Below are positions 27,383-37,500 of a stretch of 64,000 nucleotides of DNA, one piece after another. The notes under the pieces were generated by a model, which was given only the letters and a program-made list of their open reading frames with translations, was not told the DNA's origin and ran no database searches. This DNA comes from an uncultured Thermoanaerobaculia bacterium (GTDB lineage: Bacteria; Acidobacteriota; Thermoanaerobaculia; Multivoradales; Multivoraceae), in assembly GCA_951812325.1 (NCBI GenBank), contig OX638294.1:1404859-1468858 (forward strand), read 5' to 3'. Numbering within the stretch: position 1 is the first letter of the stretch; each line of letters opens with the position of its first letter. Made by a program: the position numbers and the translations under genes.

Positions 27383-30344
27383 GTCCACGCGCCAGCGGCC
27401 AGACCGGAGAGAGCCGCAACGGCCCCTTGCAACTGGCCTGGCGACGATCGCGGGGCTTTCGAGCCTGGCCTTCGCGCAACCCGTGTACGACCTTCTCCGC
27501 CGTACGCCGGAGTTCTTCGCCGTCCGCGACCTCTCGCTCGGCGACCTGCTGGCGCTCGTCGTTCTGTTGGCCGTCGTTCCGACGCTGGCGCTCGGAGCAC
27601 CGACGCTCCTGGTGCGGCTTCTCCGCCGCAGGTGGACGACGGCGGCGACGGCAGGCGCGGCCGGCCTCCTGACCGCGATCATCGGCCTGCAGGCGCTTCA
27701 CGACCTGCCCGCGGCCGCAGCCGTCCTCGGCGCGGTCCTCGCCGGCGCGGCCGCCGGCTGGGCCTATCTCCGCTACCCGGGAGTTCGCACCTTCGGCCTG
27801 CTCCTGTCCGCGGCCGCGGTGATCGTCCCGGCACTGCTGCTGGCCGACCCCCGCATCCGGCAGAGCGCCGCCTTCGCGAGCCGCGAAGTCGCGGTGGCCG
27901 AAACCGACACCGGCGCCCGAGCGCCGATCGTGCTGGTCATCTTCGACGAGTGGTCGCTGACCTCGATCCTGGACCGGACGGGCGCGATCGACCGCCAGCG
28001 CTTTCCCAACCTGGCCGGACTTGCCGACCGCGCCGCCTGGTACCCGAACGCAACGGCGGCCGCGGACGTTTCCGAACTCGCGGTGCCGTCGATGCTGACC
28101 GGCGCCGAGGTCCACCAGGGGCAGCTCCCGACCGTCGCCGAGCACCCGATCAACCTGTTCACCCTGCTGGCCGCGAGCCACGACCTCCACGTGGCCGAAC
28201 CGATCACCTCGTTGTGCCCGCCCCAACTCAACCTGCTCGCCGCGCCGCGGCCCCCCGCAAGCGAACGCCTCAGCCTCCTGGTCCTGGACCTTTCGCTCGT
28301 CTGGCAGCGCCTCACCCTGCCGACGCCCTGGAGAGACCGGCTGCCGGAGGTGACGCGGACCTGGAGCGGCTTCGGCCGCGACGGAGCGCGGACGGCCGTG
28401 CCGCCGCCGACCGATCAGCCGGTTGCGCGCGCCCTGTTCCACCTCGGCCAAACGGACCGGGCGGCCGAGTTCCGCCGCTTCGTTCAGTCGATCGAAACTC
28501 CCGGGGAACGACCGAGCCTCCACTTCCTCCACTCCCTGCTGCCCCACGCCCCCTGGGAGTACCTGCCCTCCGGCCGGCGCTACGAAACTCCCTTCGGCAG
28601 AGTCCATGGACTCGCACGCGAGAGGTGGAGCGAGGATCACTGGCCCGCGCTGCATCACCACAAGCGCTACCTGTTGCAGGTCGAGTTCCTGGACCGCCTG
28701 ATCGGCGAACTTGTGACCCGACTGGAATCGACCGGCCGCTTCGACCGGAGCCTGATCGTGATCACGGCGGACCACGGAGTCGCCTTCCGACCCGGCAAGT
28801 CCCGCCGCCTGCTGGAGCTCACCGAGCTCGAAAGCGGCCAACCGCTCGACCTGGCCAGCGTGCCACTGCTGATCAAGAGGCCGTTCCAGCAGCAACCCGA
28901 AGTCGATCGATCACCGATCTCTCTCGCCGGACTGACTCCCCTGATCCTTGAACTGGCCGGCGCCGGGCAGGACTCGGCGCCACTGCCGGAGACGGAATCA
29001 GCGACGCCGGTCATGGTCGGCAAGTACGCAGGCGGAGTCGAGATCACCACCAGCCGCGAGCCGTGGCGGCAAGGCCGGATCGCCGAGCAGGCGCGACTGC
29101 TGGGCGCGTCGAACGACCCGATGGCGATCGGCGTCCGTCCGGAGCTCCATGGCCGCCCCGCAACCGACTTCAGGATCCGGGACAGCGAGTCGACCATCGA
29201 GTTCAACGACGCCTGGGCCTGGGATCACGTAACCCCCGAACTGGCGGAAGTCCCGGCGCTGGTCGAGGGCATCTTCGACCGTCGGCGCCTTCCGGACAAC
29301 CGCAACGTCGCCGTCGCGCTGAACGGCGTGATCGCCGCCACCGTCGAGGCTCACGTCGGTCACGACGAAAGCCTCCGCATCGCGGCCATGTTGCCGGAAG
29401 CCGGACTCCGCGCCGGTCTGAACCGGGTCGACGCGTTTCTGGTCGACGACACCGGCGACGACATCGCGCTGGAGTATCTCCGCCTGACCCCGCGCTCGGT
29501 CTACTCCATTGCCCGCGGCGAGGGAGGCCGGGGCGACGCGGTGATCCGTCATTCCAGGAGCGCTCTCGACGACTCAACCGAGCGGTTCCGGGTCGTGCGG
29601 CCCGACCCGGCAGGTCTGTTCGGCAACCTGGACGGCAACGCCAGGAGCGCGCCCGTCGTGCAGGGCTGGGCCTTCGACCGAAGCGGCTCGGGCGAGGTCG
29701 AGCACGTCGTCGCCTTCCTGGCCGGACACCAGTTCGGGGTGACCACCGTCGGCGGGCGCCGTTCGGACGTGGCCGCTCGCTACGGCAGCGAACATGCGGA
29801 TAGCGGCTTCCTGCTCCGCCCGCCGACCGGCGCCGCCGAACGCAGGAGCTACGGCGCGGGCGAAACCCTGGCCGAAGCGCTCCGCCGGGAGGGCGTCGTC
29901 GCCTACGCGTTGTCGAGCCAGGGCACGGCTGCCCGACTTCGTTTCGTCTACCTGCCGATCGTGCGGGGACGACGCGGCCGTGAGGAGATGCCGATCACCG
30001 ATGGCCGCCGGCTCCCCGTGCAATTGCCCGGCGACGGCTTCGACGGCGCTCTCGACCGGGTTGCGCCCAAGGACGGCGCCATCATCGTCGAAGGCTGGGC
30101 GGCGGACCTCGAGCGCGGGGAAAGACCCGGGCGGATCGTCGTCTATCGCGACGGCAAATTCGTTGTCAGGCTGGCACTGAACCGCGAGCGGCCGGACGTC
30201 GCGCAGCATCACGACGACGATCGGCTCCTTCGCACCGGTTTTCGCGGCCGCGTGCCGGGCGCGGCCGAGCCGGAGACCTTCGCCCGGCGCCACCGAGTGT
30301 TCGCGATCATGCTGCGGGGCACGGCACTCGAGCTGACTCCTTGA
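27381..30344 (+). CDS. membrane-anchored alkaline phosphatase superfamily (sulfatase-like) enzyme
   Basis: 987 residues from ATG 27381. Four or five transmembrane helices fill the first 165 residues, followed by a periplasmic hydrolase: [10 protein letters not shown] (first metal site), [13 protein letters not shown] (where a Ser/Thr nucleophile would lie, and no CxPxR), and [14 protein letters not shown] (second metal site). This pattern is like LTA-synthase or phosphoethanolamine-transferase relatives rather than true sulfatases. The last 400 residues form two or three beta-rich segments, including two related ones ([20 protein letters not shown] and [20 protein letters not shown]). Next to a GT-C glycosyltransferase, so it may modify a surface glycan. 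Confidence 0.78.
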   Translation: MSTRQRPDRREPQRPLATGLATIAGLSSLAFAQPVYDLLRRTPEFFAVRDLSLGDLLALVVLLAVVPTLALGAPTLLVRLLRRRWTTAATAGAAGLLTAIIGLQALHDLPAAAAVLGAVLAGAAAGWAYLRYPGVRTFGLLLSAAAVIVPALLLADPRIRQSAAFASREVAVAETDTGARAPIVLVIFDEWSLTSILDRTGAIDRQRFPNLAGLADRAAWYPNATAAADVSELAVPSMLTGAEVHQGQLPTVAEHPINLFTLLAASHDLHVAEPITSLCPPQLNLLAAPRPPASERLSLLVLDLSLVWQRLTLPTPWRDRLPEVTRTWSGFGRDGARTAVPPPTDQPVARALFHLGQTDRAAEFRRFVQSIETPGERPSLHFLHSLLPHAPWEYLPSGRRYETPFGRVHGLARERWSEDHWPALHHHKRYLLQVEFLDRLIGELVTRLESTGRFDRSLIVITADHGVAFRPGKSRRLLELTELESGQPLDLASVPLLIKRPFQQQPEVDRSPISLAGLTPLILELAGAGQDSAPLPETESATPVMVGKYAGGVEITTSREPWRQGRIAEQARLLGASNDPMAIGVRPELHGRPATDFRIRDSESTIEFNDAWAWDHVTPELAEVPALVEGIFDRRRLPDNRNVAVALNGVIAATVEAHVGHDESLRIAAMLPEAGLRAGLNRVDAFLVDDTGDDIALEYLRLTPRSVYSIARGEGGRGDAVIRHSRSALDDSTERFRVVRPDPAGLFGNLDGNARSAPVVQGWAFDRSGSGEVEHVVAFLAGHQFGVTTVGGRRSDVAARYGSEHADSGFLLRPPTGAAERRSYGAGETLAEALRREGVVAYALSSQGTAARLRFVYLPIVRGRRGREEMPITDGRRLPVQLPGDGFDGALDRVAPKDGAIIVEGWAADLERGERPGRIVVYRDGKFVVRLALNRERPDVAQHHDDDRLLRTGFRGRVPGAAEPETFARRHRVFAIMLRGTALELTP

Positions 30345-30364
30345 ACGGCTGGAAAGAGGAGGCG

Positions 30365-30451
30365 GTGAAACGCCCGCGGCCGTCGGGGGAAGACACCGTC
30401 GACCTCGGACCGGCGGCGCCGACGGTGGAGAGCAGGCTCGCGGCCCGATGA
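30365..30451 (+). CDS. possible 28-residue leader peptide
   Basis: GTG at 30365 preceded by AAAGAGGAGG; the frame encodes MKRPRPSGEDTVDLG... for 28 residues and stops with TGA overlapping the ATG of the glycosyltransferase gene (ATGA). The overlap and ribosome site suggest translational coupling, but the spacing is short and no homologue is known to me. Confidence 0.3.
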   Translation: MKRPRPSGEDTVDLGPAAPTVESRLAAR

Positions 30452-32115
30452 CGGACTCCCCGCACGGCGGCGGACCCGCGGCTGCGGCGCCGACGCTCCC
30501 GGGTTGGTTCCGCGACCGGCGCGAGACGATCGGCTGGGCCGCCTTCGCCGTCTTCGGCGCCTGGTTCGCCGCCCGCCTGATCCCCAACCTCGTCCTGCGG
30601 CTGCGGTTCGAGGACCAGTTGATCGTCCTCCGGTACGCGCGCAACCTGGCGGAGGGCAACGGTCTGGTCTACAACGCCGGCGAGCGGGTCATGGGCTTCA
30701 CCACGCCGCTGTTCACCGTGCTGAGCAGCGTGTTCGTGCTCCTCGGCGGTGATCGGGCCCCGGCCTGGCAGAACGGCTTCGGCCTGCTCTGCATGCTGGG
30801 CACGGCCGCCCTCGCCGCCAGACTGCTGGTCCGTCTAGGGGCCGGGCCCGCGGCGCCGCTGGCGGTCGCCCTGGTCACCTTCAACCCCGCCGTGGCCTAC
30901 AACTACCTCTACGTGGGGATGGAGATCCATCTCTTCGCGCTGCTCTTCCTGCTGGCGCTCGACCTGCACCTGAGCGGTCGCGCCACCGCCGCCGCGGTCA
31001 CCGCCGCGCTGCTGTTCCTGACCCGACCGGAGGGCGCCCTGCTCGCGGCAATGCTCATCTCCCACCACTGGCTGCGCGAACGTCGACCACCCGTGCGTCA
31101 GACGGCGGCGGCGCTGGCCGCGGCGCTGCCATGGCTCCTCTTCGCCCTTGTCTACTACGGCGACGTCCTGCCCGGGACGCTGGGGGCGAAGGAAGGCGAG
31201 AGCATCGTTTCCGCGTGGCGGTATCTGGATCTGGTGCGAGAGGCCTACGTCGAAGCCGGAAGCAGCCTGCTGGCGGCGTACAGCCCCTCCCTGGCGGGCT
31301 CGACCGCCGGGCCGCTGCTCCTCTCCGGGCTTCTGTTGGCCGGCGCCGCCGCACTGTTGCGCCGCCGCGCCGACCTCTGGCCGCTGATCGCCTTCCCGCT
31401 CGGCGCTCTCCTCGGCTATGCCGCGATCGGATCGCTACCCGGCTACACGTGGCACTACTACACCCTGAACGTGCTCGGCGCGCTGCTGCTCGCGCTGGGC
31501 GTCCACGCCAGTCTCGCCGGGGCGGGCCGACTCTGCCGTCGAGCGCTGGGGCGTCTTCCCGCCGCCGTCCGCCCGGTCCGCGACCGTGCGGCGGCACGGA
31601 TGGAAGCTCAGGCCCGGTCCGAGGACCGTCGCCCGGCCGCGGACTTCGTGATCCAGCGGCCGCTCGCCGCCGCCCTGCTGACGACCCTTCCGGTCCTCGC
31701 ACTGACCGTGCCCGTGCTGCGCGACACGGCCCGGCAGATCGCGTACCGCGTTGAACCGACCGACCGCCAGCAGCGTCTGGAGGACATCGGACGATGGCTC
31801 GCCGAGCGCCACGACCCGGGCACGTCCGTGCTGGTCCGCGAAATCGGCCATGTCGGCTGGGTCAGCGGGCTGCGCATCGTGGATCGGGGCGGCCTCGTCA
31901 CGCCGGGCCTGCGCTATGACGTGCCGCGCCGCCTCGCCGCCGAACGCTTCCGGCCGGACCTGCTGCTCCTGCGGGCGGACAACTACGGCGTCCGGGACCC
32001 GCACGAAGGCGCCGGCTTCCCGTCGAACCTCGGCTACAAGGAGGTAGCGGAGTTCGATCACGGGCAGGAGTGGAGCCTCCACGCATTGATCGAGGGTGAA
32101 CGCGCGGCGCAGTGA
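30448..32115 (+). CDS. GT-C fold membrane glycosyltransferase
   Basis: 555-residue polytopic protein with about ten helices. The first loop has RFEDQLIVLRYARNLAEGNG followed by VYNAGERVMGFTTPLFT, the pattern of GT39/GT87-type and mycobacterial AftB-like transferases that use polyprenyl-phosphate sugars; FEDQ carries the probable catalytic acidic residue. A soluble C-terminal segment (about 440-555) follows the last helix. It stands directly after the AlkP-superfamily enzyme; both probably decorate a cell-surface polymer. Confidence 0.82.
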   Translation: MTDSPHGGGPAAAAPTLPGWFRDRRETIGWAAFAVFGAWFAARLIPNLVLRLRFEDQLIVLRYARNLAEGNGLVYNAGERVMGFTTPLFTVLSSVFVLLGGDRAPAWQNGFGLLCMLGTAALAARLLVRLGAGPAAPLAVALVTFNPAVAYNYLYVGMEIHLFALLFLLALDLHLSGRATAAAVTAALLFLTRPEGALLAAMLISHHWLRERRPPVRQTAAALAAALPWLLFALVYYGDVLPGTLGAKEGESIVSAWRYLDLVREAYVEAGSSLLAAYSPSLAGSTAGPLLLSGLLLAGAAALLRRRADLWPLIAFPLGALLGYAAIGSLPGYTWHYYTLNVLGALLLALGVHASLAGAGRLCRRALGRLPAAVRPVRDRAAARMEAQARSEDRRPAADFVIQRPLAAALLTTLPVLALTVPVLRDTARQIAYRVEPTDRQQRLEDIGRWLAERHDPGTSVLVREIGHVGWVSGLRIVDRGGLVTPGLRYDVPRRLAAERFRPDLLLLRADNYGVRDPHEGAGFPSNLGYKEVAEFDHGQEWSLHALIEGERAAQ

Positions 32116-32205
32116 GAAGGCGCCGGCACGGTTCTCGACGCGGGAATGCAGGCCTCCTGCCCGCACTCGGCGTGATGCACTGGACTCTGGAGCGGTTCTG
32201 AGCCC
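32115..32205. repeat. diverged copy of the 21110-21230 intergenic sequence
   Basis: GGCGCCGGCACGGTTCTCG, AGGCCTCCTGCCCGC and TGGACTCTGGAGCGGTTCTG follow in the same order and spacing as the corresponding blocks at 21144-21228. The rest of the gap up to 32287 holds nothing recognisable. Confidence 0.6.
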
Positions 32206-32287
32206 TCAAGCTCGCCCTCGAGCCGCCTGCGTTGCGTTCCAGGGCGCAACCTCCTAAGGTACAGACTGATCACATCAAGGAGACGTC

Positions 32288-34165
32288 ATGCGTCCGGCTC
32301 GCACGCCAATCGCCGTTCCGACCATTCTCGCGCTCAGCCTGCTCGGCTGCGCTGCAGGCGACCGGGAGGGCGACACCGTCGATGGCGCCGGCGCCGACGC
32401 GGAGATGGCCGCGCCGAACCCGCTCAGGGACGCCTACTTCGGCGACCTGCACGTCCACACTCGTTTCTCCTTCGACGCCTACCTGTTCGGGACGCGCACG
32501 AATCCCGACGACGCCTACCGGTTCGCCAGGGGCGAGGCGATCGAGCACGCGAGCGGCCACCAGATTCAGCTCCAGAGCGGGGCGCTCGACTTCCAGGCGG
32601 TCACCGACCACGGCTTCTACCTCGGCTTCCTGCCCGCGATGGATACGCCGGGCAACGCCCTGTACGAGTCCGACATCGGCACGGAGCTGCGCGAACTCGG
32701 CTCCAACGGCGGCTTCCAGAGGGCGATTCAGGCGATGGGCACGGGCGAGTTCGCCGCGTTGCCCGAGGACGCCCGGAACGACGCGATCCAGACCGCCTGG
32801 CAGGCGATCATCGAGGCCGCCGAGGCCCACAACGACCCTGGCAACTTCACGACCTTCATCGGCTACGAGTACACCTCGTCCTCGGACGACCGCGGCAATC
32901 TGCACCGCAACGTGATCTTCAAGGGCAGCGAAGCGCCGATGAGACCCTTCGCCCGGACCGACTCCCGCGATCCGGAGGACCTCTGGCGCTGGCTCGACGA
33001 TCTGCGCGATCAGGGGATCGAAGGCCTCGCCATCCCCCACAACTCGAACGGCAGCAACGGTCAGATGTTCCGGCTCGAGACCTTCACCGGCGAACCGCTC
33101 ACCGCCGAGTACGCCGACCTGAGGATGCGCAACGAGCCGTTGGTCGAGATGACCCAGGTCAAGGGCACGTCGGAGACCCACCCCTTGCTGTCGCCGAACG
33201 ACGAGTGGGCCGACTTCGAGATCTTCCCCTACCGCATCGCCACGCAGCTCTACAGCGAGCCGAAGGGCAGCTACGTCCGCGAGGCCTACGTGAACGGCCT
33301 CATGCTCCAGGAGGCCCAGGGCTTCAACCCGTTCCGCTTCGGCATGGTGGGCGCCACCGACACCCACAACTCGGGCGGCACGCCGGAGGAACACAACTTC
33401 CACGGCAAGGTCGGCCGGGTCGACGGCACCGGCCAGGGCCGCGGCTCGGTGCCGCTTGACGAACCGACCGAGGACGGAGAACGCTACGCCCAGAACGCGT
33501 TCGAGTACTGGGGCGGTTCCGGGCTCGCCGGCGTGTGGGCGGAGGAGAACACCCGCGACGCGATCTACGACGCCTTCCGGCGCAAGGAAACGTTCGCCAC
33601 CAGCGGCCCGAGGCTGCGGGTCCGGTTCTTCGCCGGCTACCACTACACCGACGACCTGACCTTGGACCCCGAGATGATCGCCGCCGCCTACGACGGGGGC
33701 GTGCCGATGGGCGGCGACCTGGTGGCGGACGAGGGCAGGAGCCCCCGCTTCCTGGTCTGGGCGGCGCGGGACGCCGACAGCGCCCCGCTCCAGCGCCTGC
33801 AGATGGTCAAGGGCTGGGTCGAGGACGGCGAGGCGCGCGAACAGGTGGTCGACATCGCCTGTGCGGATGGCGGCATGCCGTCGGGCGATCCCCTGCGCTG
33901 CCCCGACAACGGCGCCAGCGTCGATCTGTCCGACTGCAGCTACACCCAGGACCTGGGCGCCGCCGAACTCTCCGCCCTGTGGAGCGATCCGGACTTCGAC
34001 GCCGCGAAGCACGCCGTCTACTACGTCCGCGCGCTGGAGAACCCGACCTGCCGCTGGTCGACCTGGGACGCGCTCCGCGCCGGCGTCGAACCCAATCCCG
34101 ACATGCCGCCGACCATCCAGGAGCGCGCCTGGTCGTCGCCGATCTGGTACGTACCGGGCGGGTAG
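32288..34165 (+). CDS. DUF3604 domain lipoprotein, copy 1
   Basis: 625-residue exported protein with lipoprotein signal LALSLLGCAAG. The DUF3604 body (PHP-like metal-dependent hydrolase fold by similarity) starts NPLRDAYFGDLHVHTRFSFD with DLHVHT, then FQAVTDHGFYLGF, IPHNSNGSNGQMF and VGATDTHNSGGT as metal-site candidates, and ends ERAWSSPIWYVPG. AAGGAGACGTC precedes the ATG. The enzymatic role of the family is not established; phosphoesterase-like activity is a guess. A paralogue follows directly. Confidence 0.85.
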   Translation: MRPARTPIAVPTILALSLLGCAAGDREGDTVDGAGADAEMAAPNPLRDAYFGDLHVHTRFSFDAYLFGTRTNPDDAYRFARGEAIEHASGHQIQLQSGALDFQAVTDHGFYLGFLPAMDTPGNALYESDIGTELRELGSNGGFQRAIQAMGTGEFAALPEDARNDAIQTAWQAIIEAAEAHNDPGNFTTFIGYEYTSSSDDRGNLHRNVIFKGSEAPMRPFARTDSRDPEDLWRWLDDLRDQGIEGLAIPHNSNGSNGQMFRLETFTGEPLTAEYADLRMRNEPLVEMTQVKGTSETHPLLSPNDEWADFEIFPYRIATQLYSEPKGSYVREAYVNGLMLQEAQGFNPFRFGMVGATDTHNSGGTPEEHNFHGKVGRVDGTGQGRGSVPLDEPTEDGERYAQNAFEYWGGSGLAGVWAEENTRDAIYDAFRRKETFATSGPRLRVRFFAGYHYTDDLTLDPEMIAAAYDGGVPMGGDLVADEGRSPRFLVWAARDADSAPLQRLQMVKGWVEDGEAREQVVDIACADGGMPSGDPLRCPDNGASVDLSDCSYTQDLGAAELSALWSDPDFDAAKHAVYYVRALENPTCRWSTWDALRAGVEPNPDMPPTIQERAWSSPIWYVPGG

Positions 34166-34326
34166 GGGCGTTGGCGCCGAGTAAACCGGCCGCGCACCGG
34201 GTGCGCCGGCCGCCAGGCCTGCCGCTCCTGGCAGCCCGTGGCAGAAGTCCGTGTCGCACCGAGAGTGGCCAGGCGCCCGCCCGGCAAGGCGCGACGAGGG
34301 AGCATATCGGGCCATATTCGACCGAG

Positions 34327-34400
34327 GAGCTTGCCCGGGTGGCGCGCTCCGCGCCACCCGCGAACCAGTCCGTGCGCCCGTCATCGGGCGCACGGATGGC
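34327..34400 (+). repeat. family A two-hairpin repeat, copy 2
   Basis: First stem GGGTGGCGCG / GCGCCACCC, then CGAACCAGTCCGTGCGCCCG-TCAT-CGGGCGCACGG (perfect 11-bp stem, 34370-34380 with 34385-34395) and GATGGCAC. Lies between the two DUF3604 genes and touches the start region of the second. Confidence 0.88.
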
Positions 34401-34419
34401 ACGATGCCGGGCGGGATGC

Positions 34420-36252
34420 ATGGCCGCTCGAATGCAGCGCGACTTCTGCCACGGGCTGCTCTGCTGCGTTGTCCTGGTCCCGGGCGTCCTCGCAGCCGCG
34501 GAGACCACGGTTCCGCCCAACCCCCTCCGTGACGCCTACTTCGGCGATCTCCACGTCCACACGCGGTACTCGATCGACGCCTACCTGTTCGGCGTCCGCA
34601 CCGATCCGGACCACGCCTACCGGTTCGCGCGCGGAGAAGCGATCGAGCATCCGAGCGGCTTTCGCCTCCAGCTTCAAACCGGCCCGCTCGACTTCCTGGC
34701 AGTGACCGATCACGGCGCCTTTCTCCACGAAATGCCGGCCAGCTACGACCCGGAGAACTCGTTCTTCGCCGCGATGGGCCCGGGCGGCAACCGGGCGAAC
34801 GCGCCGGTCGCCGCCGAAACAGGCGACGGGCGCAACGCCTGGCAGGCCACGATCGAAGCCGCCGAGCGCCACAACGACCCGGGCAGCTTCACCACCTTCA
34901 TCGCCTACGAGTACACCGCGTTCTCGGAAGGCCGGGGCAATCTGCACCGCAACGTGATCTTCAAGGGCAACGAAGCGCCTTCAAAGCCGTTCACGGCCGA
35001 CGACTCGAACAACCCCGAGGATCTCTGGCGGTGGCTGGACGCCCGCCGCGACGAGGGCTTCGAGGCGCTCGCGATCCCCCACAACTCGAACGGCAGCAAC
35101 GGCCAGATGTTCCGGCTCGAGCGCGCGGACGGCCGGGACTTCGACGCCGCCTACGCCGCGCAGCGCAACCGCAACGAGCCCCTGGTCGAGATCACCCAGG
35201 GCAAGGGCACGTCGGATACCCATCCGCTGCTGTCGCCGAACGACGAGTGGGCCGACTTCGAGATCTACGCCTTCCGCATCGGCACAACGCTCCCGAGCCA
35301 GGCGCCCGGGAGCTATGTCCGCGAGGCCTACCTGAACGGCCTCGTGCTCCAGGAAACCCGCGGCTTCAACCCCTTCCGCTTCGGCCTGGTCGGCGCGACG
35401 GACTCCCACAACGCGGGCGGCACGACGGGGGAGTCCAACTTCCACGGCAACTTCGGCGCCGGCGACGGCGCCGCCGTGCGGCGGGGTTCCGTGCCGCTTG
35501 AGGCCGGGAACCCGTCCGGCCGGAAGTACAGCCAGACCAACAACCGCTACTACAGCGGCGCCGGGCTGACGGGAGTCTGGGCCGAGCAGAACACCCGCGA
35601 CTCGATCTACGACGCGCTGCGGCGCAAGGAGACCTTCGCCACCACCGGGCCGCGCGTCCGCGTCCGGTTCTTCGCCGGCTACGACTATCCGGACGGCCTC
35701 GCGTCCGACCTGGAGATGATCGAGAAGGCCTACGCTGGCGGCGTGCCGATGGGCGGGGACCTGCTCGCCTCCGCCGGCAAGAGTCCCCGCTTCCTGGTCT
35801 GGGCCTCTCGCGACAAGGACAGCGCGCCGCTTCAACGCCTTCAGATGGTCAAGGGCTGGGTCGAGGACGGCGAGGCAAACGAACAGATCGTCGACCTCGC
35901 CTGCGCGAACGGCGACGCGCCGTCGGGGCGCCCACCCCGCTGTCCGGACAGCGGCGCCGCCGTCGACCTGTCGGACTGCAGCTTCCCCCGGAACGCGGGT
36001 GCCGCCGAGCTCTCGGCCCTGTGGCGGGACCCCGACTTCGACCCGGCTCAGCGAGCCGTCTACTACGTCCGGGCGCTGGAGAACCCGACCTGCCGCTGGT
36101 CCACCTGGGACGCCCTGCGGGCCGGCGTCGAACCACGGCCGGACCTGCCGGCGACACTCCAGGAGCGGGCCTGGTCGTCGCCGATCTGGTACGTGCCCGG
36201 CGAACAGCCATCGCTAGACTCGCAGGATCACAGTCAGAGAGGAGCTCGATGA
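34420..36252 (+). CDS. DUF3604 domain secreted protein, copy 2
   Basis: 610 residues from the ATG at 34420 (MAARMQRDFCHG), with a signal peptide ending near VLAAAETT. Clearly homologous along its whole length to the preceding gene: the same DLHVHTRYS, AVTDHGAF, IPHNSNGSNGQMF, GATDSHNAGGT and ERAWSSPIWYVPG. It lacks the lipobox of copy 1, so it is probably released to the periplasm. An earlier ATG (34396) lies inside a repeat and is less likely. Its stop overlaps the next gene (ATGA). Confidence 0.85.
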   Translation: MAARMQRDFCHGLLCCVVLVPGVLAAAETTVPPNPLRDAYFGDLHVHTRYSIDAYLFGVRTDPDHAYRFARGEAIEHPSGFRLQLQTGPLDFLAVTDHGAFLHEMPASYDPENSFFAAMGPGGNRANAPVAAETGDGRNAWQATIEAAERHNDPGSFTTFIAYEYTAFSEGRGNLHRNVIFKGNEAPSKPFTADDSNNPEDLWRWLDARRDEGFEALAIPHNSNGSNGQMFRLERADGRDFDAAYAAQRNRNEPLVEITQGKGTSDTHPLLSPNDEWADFEIYAFRIGTTLPSQAPGSYVREAYLNGLVLQETRGFNPFRFGLVGATDSHNAGGTTGESNFHGNFGAGDGAAVRRGSVPLEAGNPSGRKYSQTNNRYYSGAGLTGVWAEQNTRDSIYDALRRKETFATTGPRVRVRFFAGYDYPDGLASDLEMIEKAYAGGVPMGGDLLASAGKSPRFLVWASRDKDSAPLQRLQMVKGWVEDGEANEQIVDLACANGDAPSGRPPRCPDSGAAVDLSDCSFPRNAGAAELSALWRDPDFDPAQRAVYYVRALENPTCRWSTWDALRAGVEPRPDLPATLQERAWSSPIWYVPGEQPSLDSQDHSQRGAR

Positions 36253-37319
36253 GCATCAACGGTCGCACTCGCGTCGCTTTCCTTCTCGCACTTGCAGTCG
36301 CCGGCGCCGGAACCGCAGCCGCGGGGGACGACATCCCCCGCACGCCGAGCGGGAAGCCCGACTTCTCCGGCAACTACGACATCGCTCACCTGACACCGAT
36401 CCAGCGCAGCCCCGAGCTGGGGAATCGGCTCAACCTGACCGCCGAGGAAGCCCAGGCGATTCGCGACCGGGAGGCTCGGAACATCGATCAGAGGTCGCGG
36501 GCCAGCGATCCCGATCGCAAGGCGCCCCCGGTCGGCGGCAGCGTCGGCGGCTACAACTACTTCTTCATGGACCGGGGCGCCGCCGGATTCCGGATCGACG
36601 GCAAGTACCGCACCTCGGTGCTCATCGACCCGCCGAACGGCCGCTTCCCGCCGTTGACCGAACGCGGCAAGGCCCGCCGGGAGGGACTCTACGGATTCTC
36701 GAAGAGGAACACCGGACCGGCCTGGTGGCGCGATCGGGAAGTCGGCCCCTACGACGGCCCCGAGTCGCTCTCGATCGCCGACCGCTGCATCTTCTCGCTC
36801 GAGGCGACGATCCCCGTCTACTCGAAGAGCTACAACAACATCAAGACGGTCGTACAGACGGACACCCACCTGGTGATCCTGATCGAGTGGATGCACTACG
36901 CACGGATCATCCCGATCAGCCCGTCCCGCGACGCGGCGAGCCATCTCCCCGAGACGATCCGCTCCCGCGCCGGCGACTCGGTCGCCTGGTGGGAGGGCGA
37001 CGTGCTGGTAGTCGACACGACGAACTTCCTGGAAGAGAACTGGATTGCGACGACTCTCTTCGGCGAGCCCTCCCCGCCGGCCGACCAGCACGTGGTCGAG
37101 CGATTCTCCTTCCAGGACGCGGACACTCTCCTCTACCAGTACACACTCGAGAGCGGCGACTGGGAGACCCCGTACAGCGGCGAGTACACCTGGCCTGCCA
37201 CCGACGACAAGCTGTACGAGTTCGCCTGCCATGAGGGGAACTACGCCACCGGGAATACCCTGCGCGGCGCGCGCCTCGAGGAGCGCGAGGTCGCGGCGCA
37301 GAGCACCGGCGCGCCATGA
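36249..37319 (+). CDS. secreted protein of unknown function
   Basis: 356 residues, signal peptide MSINGRTRVAFLLALAVAGA. After PRTPSGKPDFSGNYD the mature protein has no motif I can assign; phrases such as DPPNGRFPPLTERG, YDGPESLSIADRCI and HYARIIPI belong to a family common as secreted hypotheticals in Acidobacteriota and some Proteobacteria. Coupled to the DUF3604 gene by a 4-base overlap, so they probably act together in the periplasm. Confidence 0.72.
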   Translation: MSINGRTRVAFLLALAVAGAGTAAAGDDIPRTPSGKPDFSGNYDIAHLTPIQRSPELGNRLNLTAEEAQAIRDREARNIDQRSRASDPDRKAPPVGGSVGGYNYFFMDRGAAGFRIDGKYRTSVLIDPPNGRFPPLTERGKARREGLYGFSKRNTGPAWWRDREVGPYDGPESLSIADRCIFSLEATIPVYSKSYNNIKTVVQTDTHLVILIEWMHYARIIPISPSRDAASHLPETIRSRAGDSVAWWEGDVLVVDTTNFLEENWIATTLFGEPSPPADQHVVERFSFQDADTLLYQYTLESGDWETPYSGEYTWPATDDKLYEFACHEGNYATGNTLRGARLEEREVAAQSTGAP

Positions 37320-37385
37320 GCTTTCGGCCAGGCCCCGGCGTCGTCCTCGCGCTCGCGCCCACGATCGCTGGAGCGGAACCATTCC

Positions 37386-37451
37386 CTCGGGAATACCCTG
37401 CGCGGCGCGCGGCTTGACGAGTGGGAAGTCGAGACACAAACGGGCGGCTGA
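37386..37451 (+). pseudogene. tail remnant of a second copy of the upstream secreted-protein gene
   Basis: 22 codons ending in TGA encode LGNTLRGARLDEWEVETQTG(G), which parallels the last residues of the gene before it (GNTLRGARLEEREVAAQSTG). Only this 3' end survives; the rest of the duplicate has been deleted. Confidence 0.65.
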
Positions 37452-37500
37452 CCAGCTCCGTACAAACAACCGGACCCACAACCAAAGGGGAGGCGTGTGC

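Noticed and set aside
27372..28895. Long minus-strand frame opposite the AlkP-superfamily gene
   Set aside because: Glu/Gln/Arg-rich antisense translation without any motif.
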